Positions 8,915-18,388 of a DNA stretch of 64,000 nt are shown here, piece after piece. The notes below the pieces were generated by a model. That model was not told where the DNA came from, ran no database searches, and saw only the letters and a program-made list of their open reading frames with translations. The DNA is from Paracoccaceae bacterium (lineage in GTDB: Bacteria > Pseudomonadota > Alphaproteobacteria > Rhodobacterales > Rhodobacteraceae). The position numbers and the translations under genes are program-made. The DNA is taken from positions 310,001-374,000 of the forward strand of contig JAGRDY010000018.1 in NCBI GenBank assembly GCA_020446815.1. The letters run 5' to 3'. The stretch's first letter is position 1, and each line of letters begins with the position of its first letter.

Positions 8915-9311
8915 GCGGGGTGTTTTGAGTGTGGGCCTGCCCGCTTTGCGCGCCTTGCGCATCGCGAAATCGCCACCGTGGCAATGCCGTATTGCTTTGA
9001 TGTGTTGCATCGGTATGGTGGACTCTGCGCCGGTCGCGGGATCGACGAAGGTTGTGGGAGAAGGTCTGCACGTTTGTCGGCAGGTGGCGCGATGACGAAG
9101 GGTAGGGCACGCACGGCGCTGATCCGGCCCACGCCGGTATGCGCCGGCGGTGCATCTGCCGGGGTGGCGCCGCAGGGGCATGGCGCATGGCGTCGCGTCA
9201 AGGCCCCGAATCGCCATGACCCCGCCGCGATTGCGGCGCGTGTGGGCTTTTTGGCGATGCATGACGGCTCGGGTATTGCCCGATACGCTCTGACCATTCA
9301 CTGAGGCACCC
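8915..9311. other. 397-bp gap, no supported gene
   Basis: Lies between the importer operon and the glutamine amidotransferase gene. The open frames here (for example 8978-9304 plus) have no ribosome site, no recognisable domain and arginine/alanine-rich composition typical of chance frames in GC-rich DNA. I see no strong promoter or terminator. Confidence 0.5.
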
Positions 9312-10034
9312 ATGAAACTTCTGGTTTTTCAACATGTAAGCTGTGAACACCCTGGATCCTTGCGCAGGTTTCTGAAGCGCGACGGTATCGAATGGACGGC
9401 CGTGGAACTTGATGCAGGTGACCCCATCCCCGAACTTTCCGGCTTTGATGCGCTTTGGGTCATGGGCGGGCCGATGGATGTCTGGGATGTGAAGGAAAAC
9501 CCATGGCTGATTGCCGAAAAGCGGGCCATCCGTACCTGGGTGCGCGATCTGAAAAAACCGTTTCTCGGGCTTTGTCTGGGCCATCAGTTGCTGGCCGACG
9601 CGTTGGGTGGAACCTGTGGCCCGCAGCGCCCCGCCGAAATCGGGGTGCTGGATGTGAATCTGAGCGAAGCCGGCCGGGCCGATCCGCTGATGCAGGGGTT
9701 GCCGCGGCGGCAAAAATGCCTGCAATGGCATTCGGTTCAGGTGGCCCAGGCCCCCGAAGAGGCAACGATACTGGCCACGTCGCCCGAATGTTCGGTGCAG
9801 GCCATGCGCGTTGGCAGCAATGCCTGGTCGATGCAATATCATGTCGAGGTGGAGCCCGACACGGTCGACAACTGGGCCGCGATCCCGGCCTATCACGCGG
9901 CTCTCATTGCCTCGCTTGGGCCAAACGGGGTCGAGGAAATGAGATCAGCCGCCGAAGCGGCCATGGATGATTTCCTGCGCGCGGCGGAAAGGCTCTTTGA
10001 CAACTTCATGGCCATCTATGGCGCATCAGCCTGA
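9312..10034 (+). CDS. Class I (type 1) glutamine amidotransferase, stand-alone GMP-synthase-like
   Basis: 240 residues. The catalytic cysteine lies in G-L-C-L-G-H-Q-L-L at about 96-104 and the His/Glu pair in Q-Y-H-V-E-V-E near 178-184. There is no fused synthetase domain, so it is a free amidotransferase or gamma-glutamyl hydrolase. Related proteins include the GMP-synthase-like group and PuuD-type gamma-glutamyl-GABA hydrolases of polyamine breakdown. Its place after a polyamine-class importer makes hydrolysis of a glutamylated amine an attractive but unproven role. Confidence 0.85.
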   Translation: MKLLVFQHVSCEHPGSLRRFLKRDGIEWTAVELDAGDPIPELSGFDALWVMGGPMDVWDVKENPWLIAEKRAIRTWVRDLKKPFLGLCLGHQLLADALGGTCGPQRPAEIGVLDVNLSEAGRADPLMQGLPRRQKCLQWHSVQVAQAPEEATILATSPECSVQAMRVGSNAWSMQYHVEVEPDTVDNWAAIPAYHAALIASLGPNGVEEMRSAAEAAMDDFLRAAERLFDNFMAIYGASA

Positions 10035-10480
10035 CCTTGAATCGCTTGGTGGCCGCCTCTTTCTTCCGTAGAGCGCGAGACGTGATGCCTGGGCGGTGTT
10101 GGAAGGATCCACACTGATGCCGGCGGCGCGGCTGTGTAGCGTCCGGCCATGAAGAAATGCGCCCCTTTCAAGTGCTTTCACAACAGCCCAGAGATCATCC
10201 GGCCGGCGATCATGATGAATGTCATACCTGCCGTTTTGACTGGCCTGTTCCGGTTTGATCGCCGTGCCAGGAGACGCACCGAGAGCCACCAAACCTGCTG
10301 AGACATGGCCGGTCCGCGCGATTGCCGGCGCACGCGGCGGGCACTTTCGTGAACGTCCTGCAAAGCTGCTACACGTTGCGCGCCATGACCGAATCGCGTC
10401 ACCCCCACCCTGCCAGCTTGTAGCGCATTTGTAGCAGGGTTTTCGGGCGGAATTGAACGGCACTAACCCATTGAAACTAT
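10035..10480. other. 446-bp gap, no supported gene
   Basis: Lies between the amidotransferase gene and the tRNA-Ser. A minus-strand frame (10026-10562) crosses it, but its N-terminus is simply the tRNA translated and it has no ribosome site. Its C-terminal half reads somewhat like protein and might be a decayed coding fragment; I could not assign it. Confidence 0.45.
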
Positions 10481-10568
<88 letters not shown>

Positions 10569-10574
10569 GCATTA

Positions 10575-10617
10575 GTTTTCAAGACCGGTGCAATCGACCG
10601 CTCTGCCACTCTTTCAC
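10575..10617 (-). pseudogene. 5' half of a second tRNA-Ser (remnant)
   Basis: On the minus strand this segment reads as the first half of a tRNA-Ser: acceptor/D region GAGTGGCAGAGCGGT, then GCACCGGTCTTGAAAAC, which ends in the anticodon loop with anticodon TGA retained. It aligns with the intact tRNA at 10481-10568 with several substitutions. The 3' side of the anticodon stem, variable arm and T arm are missing; after TAAT the intact tRNA begins. It looks like a different serine isoacceptor copy cut at the anticodon loop, not a recent duplicate. Confidence 0.75.
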
Positions 10618-10911
10618 AATTTTGCGGTCCAAGCCTTCGGGCCCGGTGCATCCTGGAGTTCTGCCAAGACTATACCGACGCGGCCATAAACTGTCGGCGA
10701 TGATTCTGAAAGCTGCATACGCCGAATTTCGCGCGCCCGAGCGGCCAGCCTTTTCTTGTTCTGCACGAAAGAGTAGAATGGCGCCGTTCGGGTCCTACAG
10801 GTGCGCGGAGACCGCATCGGGAAGGGTCGGTCGCGTGTGTCGGCTTTGCCGTTTGGGACCCCGAACAGCCAAAAGCGTGACGCAAGAGCGCGCATAACAT
10901 CGGGGGCTTGA
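10618..10911. other. 294-bp gap upstream of SPOR protein gene
   Basis: Contains the tRNA promoter candidate at 10669-10697 on the minus strand. No gene is supported; the plus-strand frame 10622-10897 has no ribosome site or recognisable domain. Confidence 0.5.
10669..10697 (-). promoter_or_regulatory. Candidate promoter for the tRNA-Ser region
   Basis: On the minus strand CCGACA (-35) is followed after 17 bases by TATAGT (-10). Transcription would start near 10662, upstream of both the half tRNA and the intact tRNA-Ser, so the half tRNA would lie in the precursor's 5' leader. Confidence 0.45.
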
Positions 10912-11997
10912 ATGTCGAGGCAGGGAATTTTTCGCATCGTGGTGGCGTTCGGAGCCGTGCTTGCAGTGGCGGCTTGCGAGACGGCCGGCCCGAATAGCGG
11001 CGACAGCGGGCAACCCGCAAAAACGGGTGCGGCGACAGGTTTGTTTGGCAAGCCCAAGGCGCCGCTAGAGCGTGACGTGGAATCACCCGAGGTGTTTTCG
11101 TTTTCCGGGAAGGGATTGTGGGACGGGCGCCCGTCGCTTGGCGGGGTCTGGGTTGCACATAGTTCGGTCAGGGATCCTGAAAGAGTGATCATTCGCAATA
11201 CCGGCAACGGCGAATCCGTCGTCGGCGCGTTGTTCCGCCGCGAGCGGGAAAATCCCGGCCCGAGCCTTCAGGTTTCTTCGGATGCCGCCGATGCGCTGGG
11301 CCTCCTGGCGGGGCAGCCGACCGAGATGAGTGTGATCGCGCTGCGCCACGAGGAAGTTCCGGTGGCCGAACCCGCGCCGCCCGCGCAAACCCCCCTGGCA
11401 ACCGAAGGCGACAATACGGCCACAGCGGCACCGGCTGCGGCATCGGAGATGGCAGCGCTGGCGCAAAAAGCGCCGCCCGCCAATCCCAACAGGGCCGATC
11501 AGGCCGCAAATGAAGCGGCGGCCGAAAAACCTGCCCGCAAGGGATTGTTCGGTTTCTTGAAGAAAAGGCCGAAGCCGGAAATTGCCGATACGGCAGCGGC
11601 GCCGGTTTCATCGGGGGTATCAACCGGTGAGATCGAGCAAGCGCCGCTTGATCCCCTGGCCGCGACCGAAACGACCAAAAGCGCGAAGGCCGTGGCGGGC
11701 CAGGCCTCCGAGCCGGCCGTCGATACCGCGCAGAGCGAGCCGGTCACCCCGCCCAAATCGAAACTGCGCAAGCCCTATGTCCAGATCGGCATTTTCAGCA
11801 CCGAGACCAATGCGCAATTCGCGGTCGATCAGATGAAGGCCGACGGCGTGGAGGCGACGATCAAGCCGGGCGAGAAAGATGCAAAGCCATATTGGCGGGT
11901 TATCGTTGGCCCGATAGCGACAGCGGCGGAGCGCAGCACGCTGATAGCCCGGATAAAGGCAAGCGGTTATCGCGATGCCTTTGCGGTGAAACGGTAA
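10912..11997 (+). CDS. SPOR-domain lipoprotein-like envelope protein
   Basis: 361 residues. The N-terminus has a short signal peptide with a lipobox-like V-A-A-C at about 20-23, suggesting an outer-membrane lipoprotein. The middle (about 130-280) is an Ala/Pro/Glu-rich linker. The last 75 residues form a SPOR domain (Y-V-Q-I-G-I-F-S-T ... Y-W-R-V-I-V-G-P), which in its family binds denuded septal peptidoglycan. Only 20 bases separate it from the D-Ala-D-Ala carboxypeptidase gene, so the two probably act together on the cell wall. Its first 120 residues are conserved-looking but not recognised. Confidence 0.85.
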   Translation: MSRQGIFRIVVAFGAVLAVAACETAGPNSGDSGQPAKTGAATGLFGKPKAPLERDVESPEVFSFSGKGLWDGRPSLGGVWVAHSSVRDPERVIIRNTGNGESVVGALFRRERENPGPSLQVSSDAADALGLLAGQPTEMSVIALRHEEVPVAEPAPPAQTPLATEGDNTATAAPAAASEMAALAQKAPPANPNRADQAANEAAAEKPARKGLFGFLKKRPKPEIADTAAAPVSSGVSTGEIEQAPLDPLAATETTKSAKAVAGQASEPAVDTAQSEPVTPPKSKLRKPYVQIGIFSTETNAQFAVDQMKADGVEATIKPGEKDAKPYWRVIVGPIATAAERSTLIARIKASGYRDAFAVKR

Positions 11998-12017
11998 TTG
12001 GCGGGGGATAACGGAAA

Positions 12018-13172
12018 ATGACGTTCTTGCGGCACATGATGGCTGTCGGGCTTGGCATATTGCTGCTTGCGCTTCCGGCGCAGGCCTTCGATACGCGCGC
12101 CCAGGCCGCCTGGGTTTATGATGTGACGACAAAGACCGTGCTGCTGGAAAAGAACGCGCATGAAAAACTGCCGCCCGCGTCGATGTCGAAACTGATGACC
12201 GTGAACATGCTGTTTGAAGCCCTGCGCGACGGGCGTGTCAGGCTTGATGAACGGTTTTCGGTGTCGAGCCGGGCCAAGGACATGGGCGGCTCGACGATGT
12301 TTCTCAATGAAACCGACCGGCCCATGGTTGAAGAACTGATCAAGGGTATTGTGGTCCTGTCCGGCAATGACGCCTGTGTCGTGGTCGCCGAGGCGCTGGC
12401 CGGAACCGAGGAAGAATTCGCCAAAAAGATGAACGAACGCGCCCGCGCGCTGGGCATGACGGATTCGACCTTTGCCAATGCTTCTGGCTGGCCGCACCCG
12501 AACCAGCGCATGAGCATGCATGATCTGGGAATTCTGGCAACTCGGATCATCACCGAATTTCCCGAGTATTACGGTTATTTCGGACTGACCGAATTCCCTT
12601 ATGACGGGCGGGCGCCGCAGAACCGTTTCAACCGCAATCCGATCTTGCCGCTGGGTATCGGGGCCGACGGATTGAAGACCGGGCATACGGTGGAATCGGG
12701 GTACGGGCTCGTCGGTTCGGCGGTGCAGGGCGGGCGGCGTGTCGTCGTGGTGTTGACCGGCCTTGCCAGCGAAAAGGAACGGGCCGAAGAGGCGGAGCGG
12801 GTCATCAACTGGGCGTTTCGCGAATTTGTCGAAAAGACCGTGGCGAAGAAGGGTACACGCATTGCGGATGCGCCGGTCTGGCTGGGCTCGTCCGGGCAGG
12901 TTGGTCTGGCCGTTGCGGATGACGTGACGCTGCTTGTGCCGTCGATCGTTCAGGACAAGCTGAGCGCGGAGGTGAATTATACCGGCCCGATCCAAGCGCC
13001 CGTTTCGCAAGGTCAGAAATTGGCCGAGATGGTGGTGACCGTTCCGGGGTTGCCGGCGGTATCGGTGCCTCTGGTCGCGGATTCAGCGGTTGCCAAGGGT
13101 GGGTTTGGTACGCATATGCGCACCGCGTTTCAGCTTCTGTCGCAACGGTTGGTGGCAGAGATCGGAAGCTGA
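12018..13172 (+). CDS. D-alanyl-D-alanine carboxypeptidase (PBP5/6 family, S11)
   Basis: 384 residues with a Sec signal peptide ending at A-Q-A (about 23). All three penicillin-binding motifs are present: S-M-S-K at 55-58 with catalytic Ser55, S-G-N at 115-117, and K-T-G at 220-222. A C-terminal PBP5-like domain follows. It trims the terminal D-alanine of peptidoglycan pentapeptides in the periplasm. It is cotranscribed with the upstream SPOR protein and seven bases from tmk. Confidence 0.93.
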   Translation: MTFLRHMMAVGLGILLLALPAQAFDTRAQAAWVYDVTTKTVLLEKNAHEKLPPASMSKLMTVNMLFEALRDGRVRLDERFSVSSRAKDMGGSTMFLNETDRPMVEELIKGIVVLSGNDACVVVAEALAGTEEEFAKKMNERARALGMTDSTFANASGWPHPNQRMSMHDLGILATRIITEFPEYYGYFGLTEFPYDGRAPQNRFNRNPILPLGIGADGLKTGHTVESGYGLVGSAVQGGRRVVVVLTGLASEKERAEEAERVINWAFREFVEKTVAKKGTRIADAPVWLGSSGQVGLAVADDVTLLVPSIVQDKLSAEVNYTGPIQAPVSQGQKLAEMVVTVPGLPAVSVPLVADSAVAKGGFGTHMRTAFQLLSQRLVAEIGS

Positions 13173-13179
13173 CCGGACG

Positions 13180-13791
13180 ATGTTCATCACTTTCGAGGGT
13201 ATCGACGGTTCCGGCAAATCCACGCAGGCACGGCTTTTGTCCGACCATCTGATTGAGGCAGGCCATGCGGTGGTGCTGACCCGTGAACCCGGCGGCAGCC
13301 CGGGCGCCGAGCAGATCCGCCGGCTCGTGCTGGAAGGAGACCCGGACCGATGGTCGGCCGAAACCGAAATCCTTCTGTTCACGGCGGCCCGGCGCGATCA
13401 TCTGGAACGTACGATCCTGCCGGCGCTCGGATCGGGCAAGGTTGTCATCTCGGACCGGTTCGCGGATTCGACCCGCATGTACCAAGGCCTGTCGCGGGGC
13501 GATCTGCGGGCAACGGTCGACCGGCTTCATGACATGATGATCGGATGCGAACCCGATCTGACCTTCATTATTGATATGGATCCGGCCGAAGGGTTGTCAC
13601 GGGCCAGGGCACGCAACGGTTCGGAAGAACGATTCGAGGATTTCGGCGAAGATCTTCAATGCAGGATGCGCGCCGGATTTCTGGCGCTGGCGAAGGAGTT
13701 TTCGCACCGATGCCACGTTATTGACGGCGCGCGATGCGCCAGGGCGGTGGCCGCCGATGTCGCGGCGATTGCCGACGCGGAATTCGCATGA
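13180..13791 (+). CDS. tmk: Thymidylate kinase
   Basis: 203 residues. P-loop G-I-D-G-S-G-K-S-T at 7-15, D-R-x motif in S-D-R-F-A-D-S-T, and a lid region rich in arginine. It phosphorylates dTMP to dTDP. ATG 13180 was chosen over an upstream in-frame start because the protein then begins M-F-I-T-F-E-G, as in the family. It overlaps holB by four bases (ATGA), the usual tmk-holB coupling. Confidence 0.96.
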   Translation: MFITFEGIDGSGKSTQARLLSDHLIEAGHAVVLTREPGGSPGAEQIRRLVLEGDPDRWSAETEILLFTAARRDHLERTILPALGSGKVVISDRFADSTRMYQGLSRGDLRATVDRLHDMMIGCEPDLTFIIDMDPAEGLSRARARNGSEERFEDFGEDLQCRMRAGFLALAKEFSHRCHVIDGARCARAVAADVAAIADAEFA

Positions 13792-14933
13792 ATGAGGCAG
13801 CCACACCAGAATCCGACCGGATCGAGGGCGCGCCGCATCCGCGCGAGACCCTGCAACTGATCGGACAGCAGGCTGCTGAAACCGGGTTTTTGACCGCGAT
13901 GAAAGGTGGCCGGTTGCATCACGGCTGGCTGTTGACCGGGCCGCGCGGTATCGGCAAGGCGACCCTGGCTTGGCGCATTGCGCGGTATCTGCTGGCTTTG
14001 CCGGAAGCTGCCCTGCCAGGCCTCCTGGATGAATCGCCGCTCCTGCACGAGACACTGGATGTTTCGCCCGACAATCCAGTTGCGCGGCGCATTCTGGCCG
14101 GATCGGAGCCGCGCCTGTTTGTGCTCAGGCGTGCATGGGACAGCGAAAGGAAGCGGTTGAGAACCTCAATCTCGGTTGACGATGTCCGGCGGCTGAAAAG
14201 TTTTTTCCATCTTTCCGCCGCCGACGGCGGCCGGCGGGTCGCCATCGTCGATTCAGCGGACGAAATGAACACCAGCGCCGCGAATGCATTGCTCAAGATG
14301 CTGGAAGAACCGCCCGCCGGCGTGATCTTGCTGTTGGTCAGCCATCAGCCATCGGGGCTCTTGCCGACAATCCGGTCGCGCTGCCGGCAACTGCACCTTG
14401 CGCCGCTGTCGGCTTCGGACATGGCCCAGGCCATGGCTGCCGCCGGTATCGAGAAAAGCGGCAGTGCCGCGCTTGCGGCGCTTGCCGGCGGATCGGTGGG
14501 TGCCGCCATCCGGTTGAAAAATCTTGACGGGTTGCACGCCTATGCCGCTATCGTCGCGCTCTTTTCCACGCTGCCCAGACTTGACCGGCCCCAGGCGCTG
14601 AAACTGGCTGAAAGTGTCTCGGGGCGTGGCCAGGAACCGCGGTTCGATCTGCTGACGATGCTTATGGATATGTTTCTGGCGCGGCTGGCGCGGTCCGGTG
14701 TCATGGGGCCGCCGGAATTGGAAGCGGCGCCGGGTGAAGCCGCCCTCATGGCGCGGCTGTCGCCCGATGCCGTGGCGGCAAGGTGCTGGGCGGATTTGCA
14801 TCAAGGTCTTGGCGCCAGATCGCGCCACGGGAAGGCTGTCAATATTGACCCCGCCGCGCTTCTGCTTGATATGATCCTCAAGATTGATGAAAGCGCAAGT
14901 CAGCTTGCCAAACGGCTCGAAAGCAGTTCATGA
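13788..14933 (+). CDS. holB: DNA polymerase III subunit delta prime
   Basis: 381 residues, an AAA+ clamp-loader subunit. The P-loop position reads T-G-P-R-G-I-G-K-A-T, the SRC-like motif is present as I-R-S-R-C-R, and the A-L-L-K-M-L-E-E-P-P segment is diagnostic of delta prime/gamma. It helps load the sliding clamp during replication. It starts inside the tmk stop and overlaps the TatD gene by four bases. Confidence 0.94.
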   Translation: MNEAATPESDRIEGAPHPRETLQLIGQQAAETGFLTAMKGGRLHHGWLLTGPRGIGKATLAWRIARYLLALPEAALPGLLDESPLLHETLDVSPDNPVARRILAGSEPRLFVLRRAWDSERKRLRTSISVDDVRRLKSFFHLSAADGGRRVAIVDSADEMNTSAANALLKMLEEPPAGVILLLVSHQPSGLLPTIRSRCRQLHLAPLSASDMAQAMAAAGIEKSGSAALAALAGGSVGAAIRLKNLDGLHAYAAIVALFSTLPRLDRPQALKLAESVSGRGQEPRFDLLTMLMDMFLARLARSGVMGPPELEAAPGEAALMARLSPDAVAARCWADLHQGLGARSRHGKAVNIDPAALLLDMILKIDESASQLAKRLESSS

Positions 14934-15736
14934 GCGTGACGCCACAGATCACCGACAGCCATTGCCACCTCGATTTCACCGATTTCGAGGGCGAGTTGGA
15001 GGAAGTCGTGGCCCGTGCACGCAAGGCAGGAGTTCACCGCATGGTGACCATCTGCACGCGGCTGCGCAACGAAGCCGGGGTGCGGGCGATCGCGGAAAGC
15101 CATGATGGCGTCTTTTACGCCGCCGGAACCCACCCGATGAGCGCGGCCGATGAACCCATGGCAACGGTCGATCATCTGGTGGCGCTGGCGCGGCATCCGA
15201 AATTTGTCGGCATCGGCGAAAGCGGCCTCGATTATCACTATACGAGCGGCTCCAAGGCGGTTCAGCAAGAAAGCCTTCGGGTTCACATCGAGGCGGCGCG
15301 GCGTACCGGCTTGCCGCTGATCATCCATTCGCGGGCGGCTGATGAAGACATGGCGCGGATCTTGACCGAGGAACACGCCAGGGGCGGTTATTCCTGCGTC
15401 ATGCACTGCTTTTCGTCCTCGGGGGAACTGGCGCGCGCGGCGCTCGATCTGGGCTTTTATCTATCTATATCGGGGATCGCCGCCTTTCCCAAGAGCCAGG
15501 CCCAGCGTGATATCTTTGCCGCGGCCCCGCTTGACCGCATTCTGGTTGAAACCGATGCGCCCTATCTTGCTCCGCCGCCCCATCGCGGGCGGCGCAATGA
15601 ACCGGCCTATTGCGCTCAGACCGCGCGGATCGGGGCACAAATCTTCGGGTTGAACTATCCGGAATTCGCTGCCGCGACCGAAGCAAATTTCGAACGGCTT
15701 TTCACCAAGGCGGCTGGTCGGGCAAGGGTGAATTGA
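14930..15736 (+). CDS. TatD-family metal-dependent hydrolase/DNase
   Basis: 268 residues of TIM-barrel amidohydrolase type. Metal-site motifs are D-S-H-C-H-L-D at the N-terminus, G-E-S-G-L-D-Y-H, I-H-S-R-A-A and V-E-T-D-A-P-Y-L near the C-terminus. Family members are 3'-5' exonucleases or deoxyribonucleases. It overlaps holB by four bases and is followed after one base by the phnP-like gene, the standard tmk-holB-tatD arrangement. Confidence 0.93.
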   Translation: MSVTPQITDSHCHLDFTDFEGELEEVVARARKAGVHRMVTICTRLRNEAGVRAIAESHDGVFYAAGTHPMSAADEPMATVDHLVALARHPKFVGIGESGLDYHYTSGSKAVQQESLRVHIEAARRTGLPLIIHSRAADEDMARILTEEHARGGYSCVMHCFSSSGELARAALDLGFYLSISGIAAFPKSQAQRDIFAAAPLDRILVETDAPYLAPPPHRGRRNEPAYCAQTARIGAQIFGLNYPEFAAATEANFERLFTKAAGRARVN

Positions 15737-15737
15737 C

Positions 15738-16538
15738 ATGGCGCGGATGCGGTTCACCATTCTGGGTTGCGGATCGTCGGGCGGCGTGCCGAGAATTGGC
15801 GGGCTTTGGGGCGATTGCGATCCTGAAGATCCGAAAAACCGGCGCACCCGCTGTTCGATGCTGGTTGAACGGATCACGGGCGATGGTGTCACCCGGGTAT
15901 TGATCGACACATCCCCCGACATGCGCGAACAGCTTTTGCGCGAAGGCGTGGGCGAGCTTGACGCGGTGGTTTACACGCATTCTCATGCCGATCATGTGAA
16001 CGGCCTCGATGATCTTCGCCAGATCGTCATCCATGCCCGCCGGCGCATGCCGGTCTGGGCGGATGGTCCGACCCAGGATTCGCTCTTGTCGCGTTTTGGC
16101 TATGCCTTCGTTCAGGCCGAAGGATCATCCTACCCGGCGATTTGCACGTTGAACACCATCCGTGGGCCGGTGGTGATCGACGGGGCGGGCGGCCCGGTAG
16201 AGATGAAGCCGTTCGAGGTGGAGCACGGCGATATCGACGCGCTGGGTTTTCGCATTGGCGGGCTTGTCTATTTGCCTGATGTGCTGTCGATTTCGGAGCC
16301 CGTCTGGGAAAACCAGCTTGCCGGGCTTGATTGCTGGATCGTCGATGCGTTGCGGCGCAAGCCGCACCCGACCCATGCGCATCTTGCATTGACGCTCGAA
16401 TGGATCGAACGGGCAGCCCCGAAACTGGGTGTGCTGACAAACATGCATAACGATCTGGATCATGCGACGGTCGAGGCGGAAACGCCGCCCCATGTCCGTG
16501 CCGCCTATGACGGGATGGTTCTGGAATACGAGGTCTGA
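15738..16538 (+). CDS. Metallo-beta-lactamase fold hydrolase, PhnP-like
   Basis: 266 residues. The metal-binding motif H-S-H-A-D-H-V-N-G-L-D-D-L is present at about 81-93, and the N-terminus L-G-C-G-S-S-G-G-V-P is typical of the PhnP/phosphodiesterase branch. PhnP hydrolyses cyclic phosphate esters, but no phosphonate genes are nearby, so the substrate is open. It is joined to tatD with a one-base gap, as is common in Rhodobacteraceae. Confidence 0.88.
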   Translation: MARMRFTILGCGSSGGVPRIGGLWGDCDPEDPKNRRTRCSMLVERITGDGVTRVLIDTSPDMREQLLREGVGELDAVVYTHSHADHVNGLDDLRQIVIHARRRMPVWADGPTQDSLLSRFGYAFVQAEGSSYPAICTLNTIRGPVVIDGAGGPVEMKPFEVEHGDIDALGFRIGGLVYLPDVLSISEPVWENQLAGLDCWIVDALRRKPHPTHAHLALTLEWIERAAPKLGVLTNMHNDLDHATVEAETPPHVRAAYDGMVLEYEV

Positions 16539-16541
16539 CGC

Positions 16542-17471
16542 GTGCAGGCGTTGCTCGATGTCACGCTGCCGGTCTTTCTGGTCATCGGTTTCGGTTATCT
16601 GGCGGTCGGCTTGAAATTCTTCAGCAACGCGGGCATCGACGGGCTGATGAAGTTCACCCAGAATTTCGCGATCCCCTGCCTGCTGTTTCGGGCGATTTCG
16701 ACCCTGGATCTGGGGCAGGTCTTTGAACTGCCCTTGCTATTGGCGTTCTACATCGGTGCGACAACGGGGTTTTGCGCCGGTCTTTTTGGCGCGCGGGTGT
16801 TTTTCGGCCGCCCGTGGCCCGATTGTGTCGCCATCGGGTTTTGTTGCCTTTTTTCCAATTCGGTCCTGCTTGGCCTGCCGATTACCGAACGCGCCTACGG
16901 GGCAGGGGCGCTGGCGGCGAATTATGCGATCATCGCGGTGCATTCGCCGTTCTGCTATGGTCTCGGGATTACCGTCATGGAGATCGTGCGCCATCGCGGC
17001 GGGGGCATGTTGCGCATGGTTCGCGCGGTTCTGACGGCGATGTTCCGCAATGCACTGGTCATCGGCATCGTGCTGGGGTTCGCGGTCAATCTGACGGGAA
17101 CGCCGCCGCCGCAGGTCTTTTCGGATGCGGTCGATCTGATGGTCAGCGCGGCGCTGCCTGCCGCGCTTTTCGGGTTGGGCGGTGTGCTGGTCCGCTACCG
17201 TCCCGAGGGAGATTTGCCGACGGTTCTTTATGTGTGCGCAGTTGCGTTGATCCTGCATCCGGTCATAACCTGGAGCCTCGCAAGCGCCTTCGATCTCGGG
17301 CGGGCACCGCTTCGATCGGCGGTTCTGACGGCCTCGATGGCGCCGGGGATCAACAGCTATATCTTTGCCAACATGTATGGCGTCGCGCGTCGCGTCGCTG
17401 CTTCGGCGGTATTGATCGCGACGGCGCTGTCAATCGTCTCGGTGTCGGTCTGGCTGTCGATCCTGGGATAG
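16542..17471 (+). CDS. AEC (auxin efflux carrier) family permease
   Basis: 309 residues with about ten hydrophobic segments in two five-helix halves; starts at GTG 16542, three bases after the PhnP-like gene. The family contains malonate, malate and auxin-like anion carriers. The F-A-I-P-C-L-L-F-R-A-I segment at about 46-56 is typical. Substrate unknown. Convergent with the minus-strand ABC permease at 17496. Confidence 0.85.
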   Translation: MQALLDVTLPVFLVIGFGYLAVGLKFFSNAGIDGLMKFTQNFAIPCLLFRAISTLDLGQVFELPLLLAFYIGATTGFCAGLFGARVFFGRPWPDCVAIGFCCLFSNSVLLGLPITERAYGAGALAANYAIIAVHSPFCYGLGITVMEIVRHRGGGMLRMVRAVLTAMFRNALVIGIVLGFAVNLTGTPPPQVFSDAVDLMVSAALPAALFGLGGVLVRYRPEGDLPTVLYVCAVALILHPVITWSLASAFDLGRAPLRSAVLTASMAPGINSYIFANMYGVARRVAASAVLIATALSIVSVSVWLSILG

Positions 17472-17495
17472 GCGCGATGCAAGCGCCGCCCTCGG

Positions 17496-18383
17496 TCAAC
17501 TCGGGCTCATGCCGCGAAGCCGCTCGGAGCGGCGGCGCAGCAGTTCGACCGTCGTCAGAAGCGCTATCGAGAACACCACAAGGACGGTTGCCGCGGCCAG
17601 GATCGTCGGGCTGATCTGTTCGCGCAGGCCGATGAACATCTGCCAGGGCAGCGTCTTTTGTGTGGCCGAGCCGACAAACAGCACCACCACAACTTCGTCG
17701 AACGAGGTAATGAAGGCGAATAGCGCACCAGAAATGACGCCGGGCAGGATCAGCGGCATCTGCACCCGGAAAAAGGTCGTGACAGGGTTGGCCCCCATGT
17801 TTGCCGCCGCCCGCGTCAACGAGCGGTCAAAGCCCACCAGCGTCGCCGTCACGGTGATGATGACGAAGGGAATGCCCAGAACCGCGTGGGCGAGGATCAC
17901 CTTGACATAGCCGACGAAATCCCGCGACATGCCGAGATTCGCCTCCATCCAGTTGCCAAGCGGCGCGTAGAAAAAGAACATTCCGGTAGCCGAGATGATA
18001 AGCGGAACGATCATCGGTGAAATGAGGATCGCCATGATCGGGCGGCGAAACGGCACATGGCTTTGCGACAGCCCGATCGCCGCCAAGGTGCCCAGCGAGA
18101 CGGAAACCAGTGTCGCGATAGGCGCGATGATCAGCGAATTCGTCAACGGGCGCGTCCAGTCGGCGTTGCCGAAGAAATCCTGGTAGTGCTTCAGCGAATA
18201 GCCTTCCGGATCGAGCGACAGCATCTTCCTGGTGAAGGTAAAGAAATCTTCGGCATTGAAGCTGAGCGGGATGATGATGATGATCGGCGCGATCAGGAAA
18301 AAAAAGATCAGCGCGCAGATGATCCGGAAGGAATAATACCAGGTGATCTGTCCGGTCGAGGCATAGGGAGGAAGTTTGCTCAT
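17496..18383 (-). CDS. ABC importer permease, PotC class (second importer)
   Basis: 295 residues, six predicted helices, with an EAA-like loop around A-A-A-N-M-G-A-N-P-V-T-T-F. It is the last gene of the second polyamine-class importer on the minus strand, five bases after its partner permease. Confidence 0.9.
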   Translation of the reverse strand: MSKLPPYASTGQITWYYSFRIICALIFFFLIAPIIIIIPLSFNAEDFFTFTRKMLSLDPEGYSLKHYQDFFGNADWTRPLTNSLIIAPIATLVSVSLGTLAAIGLSQSHVPFRRPIMAILISPMIVPLIISATGMFFFYAPLGNWMEANLGMSRDFVGYVKVILAHAVLGIPFVIITVTATLVGFDRSLTRAAANMGANPVTTFFRVQMPLILPGVISGALFAFITSFDEVVVVLFVGSATQKTLPWQMFIGLREQISPTILAAATVLVVFSIALLTTVELLRRRSERLRGMSPS

Positions 18384-18388
18384 CAGTC

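Noticed and set aside
8978-9304. 108-codon plus-strand frame in the gap after the first importer
   Set aside because: No ribosome site, Arg/Ala/Gly-rich shadow-like composition and no recognisable domain.
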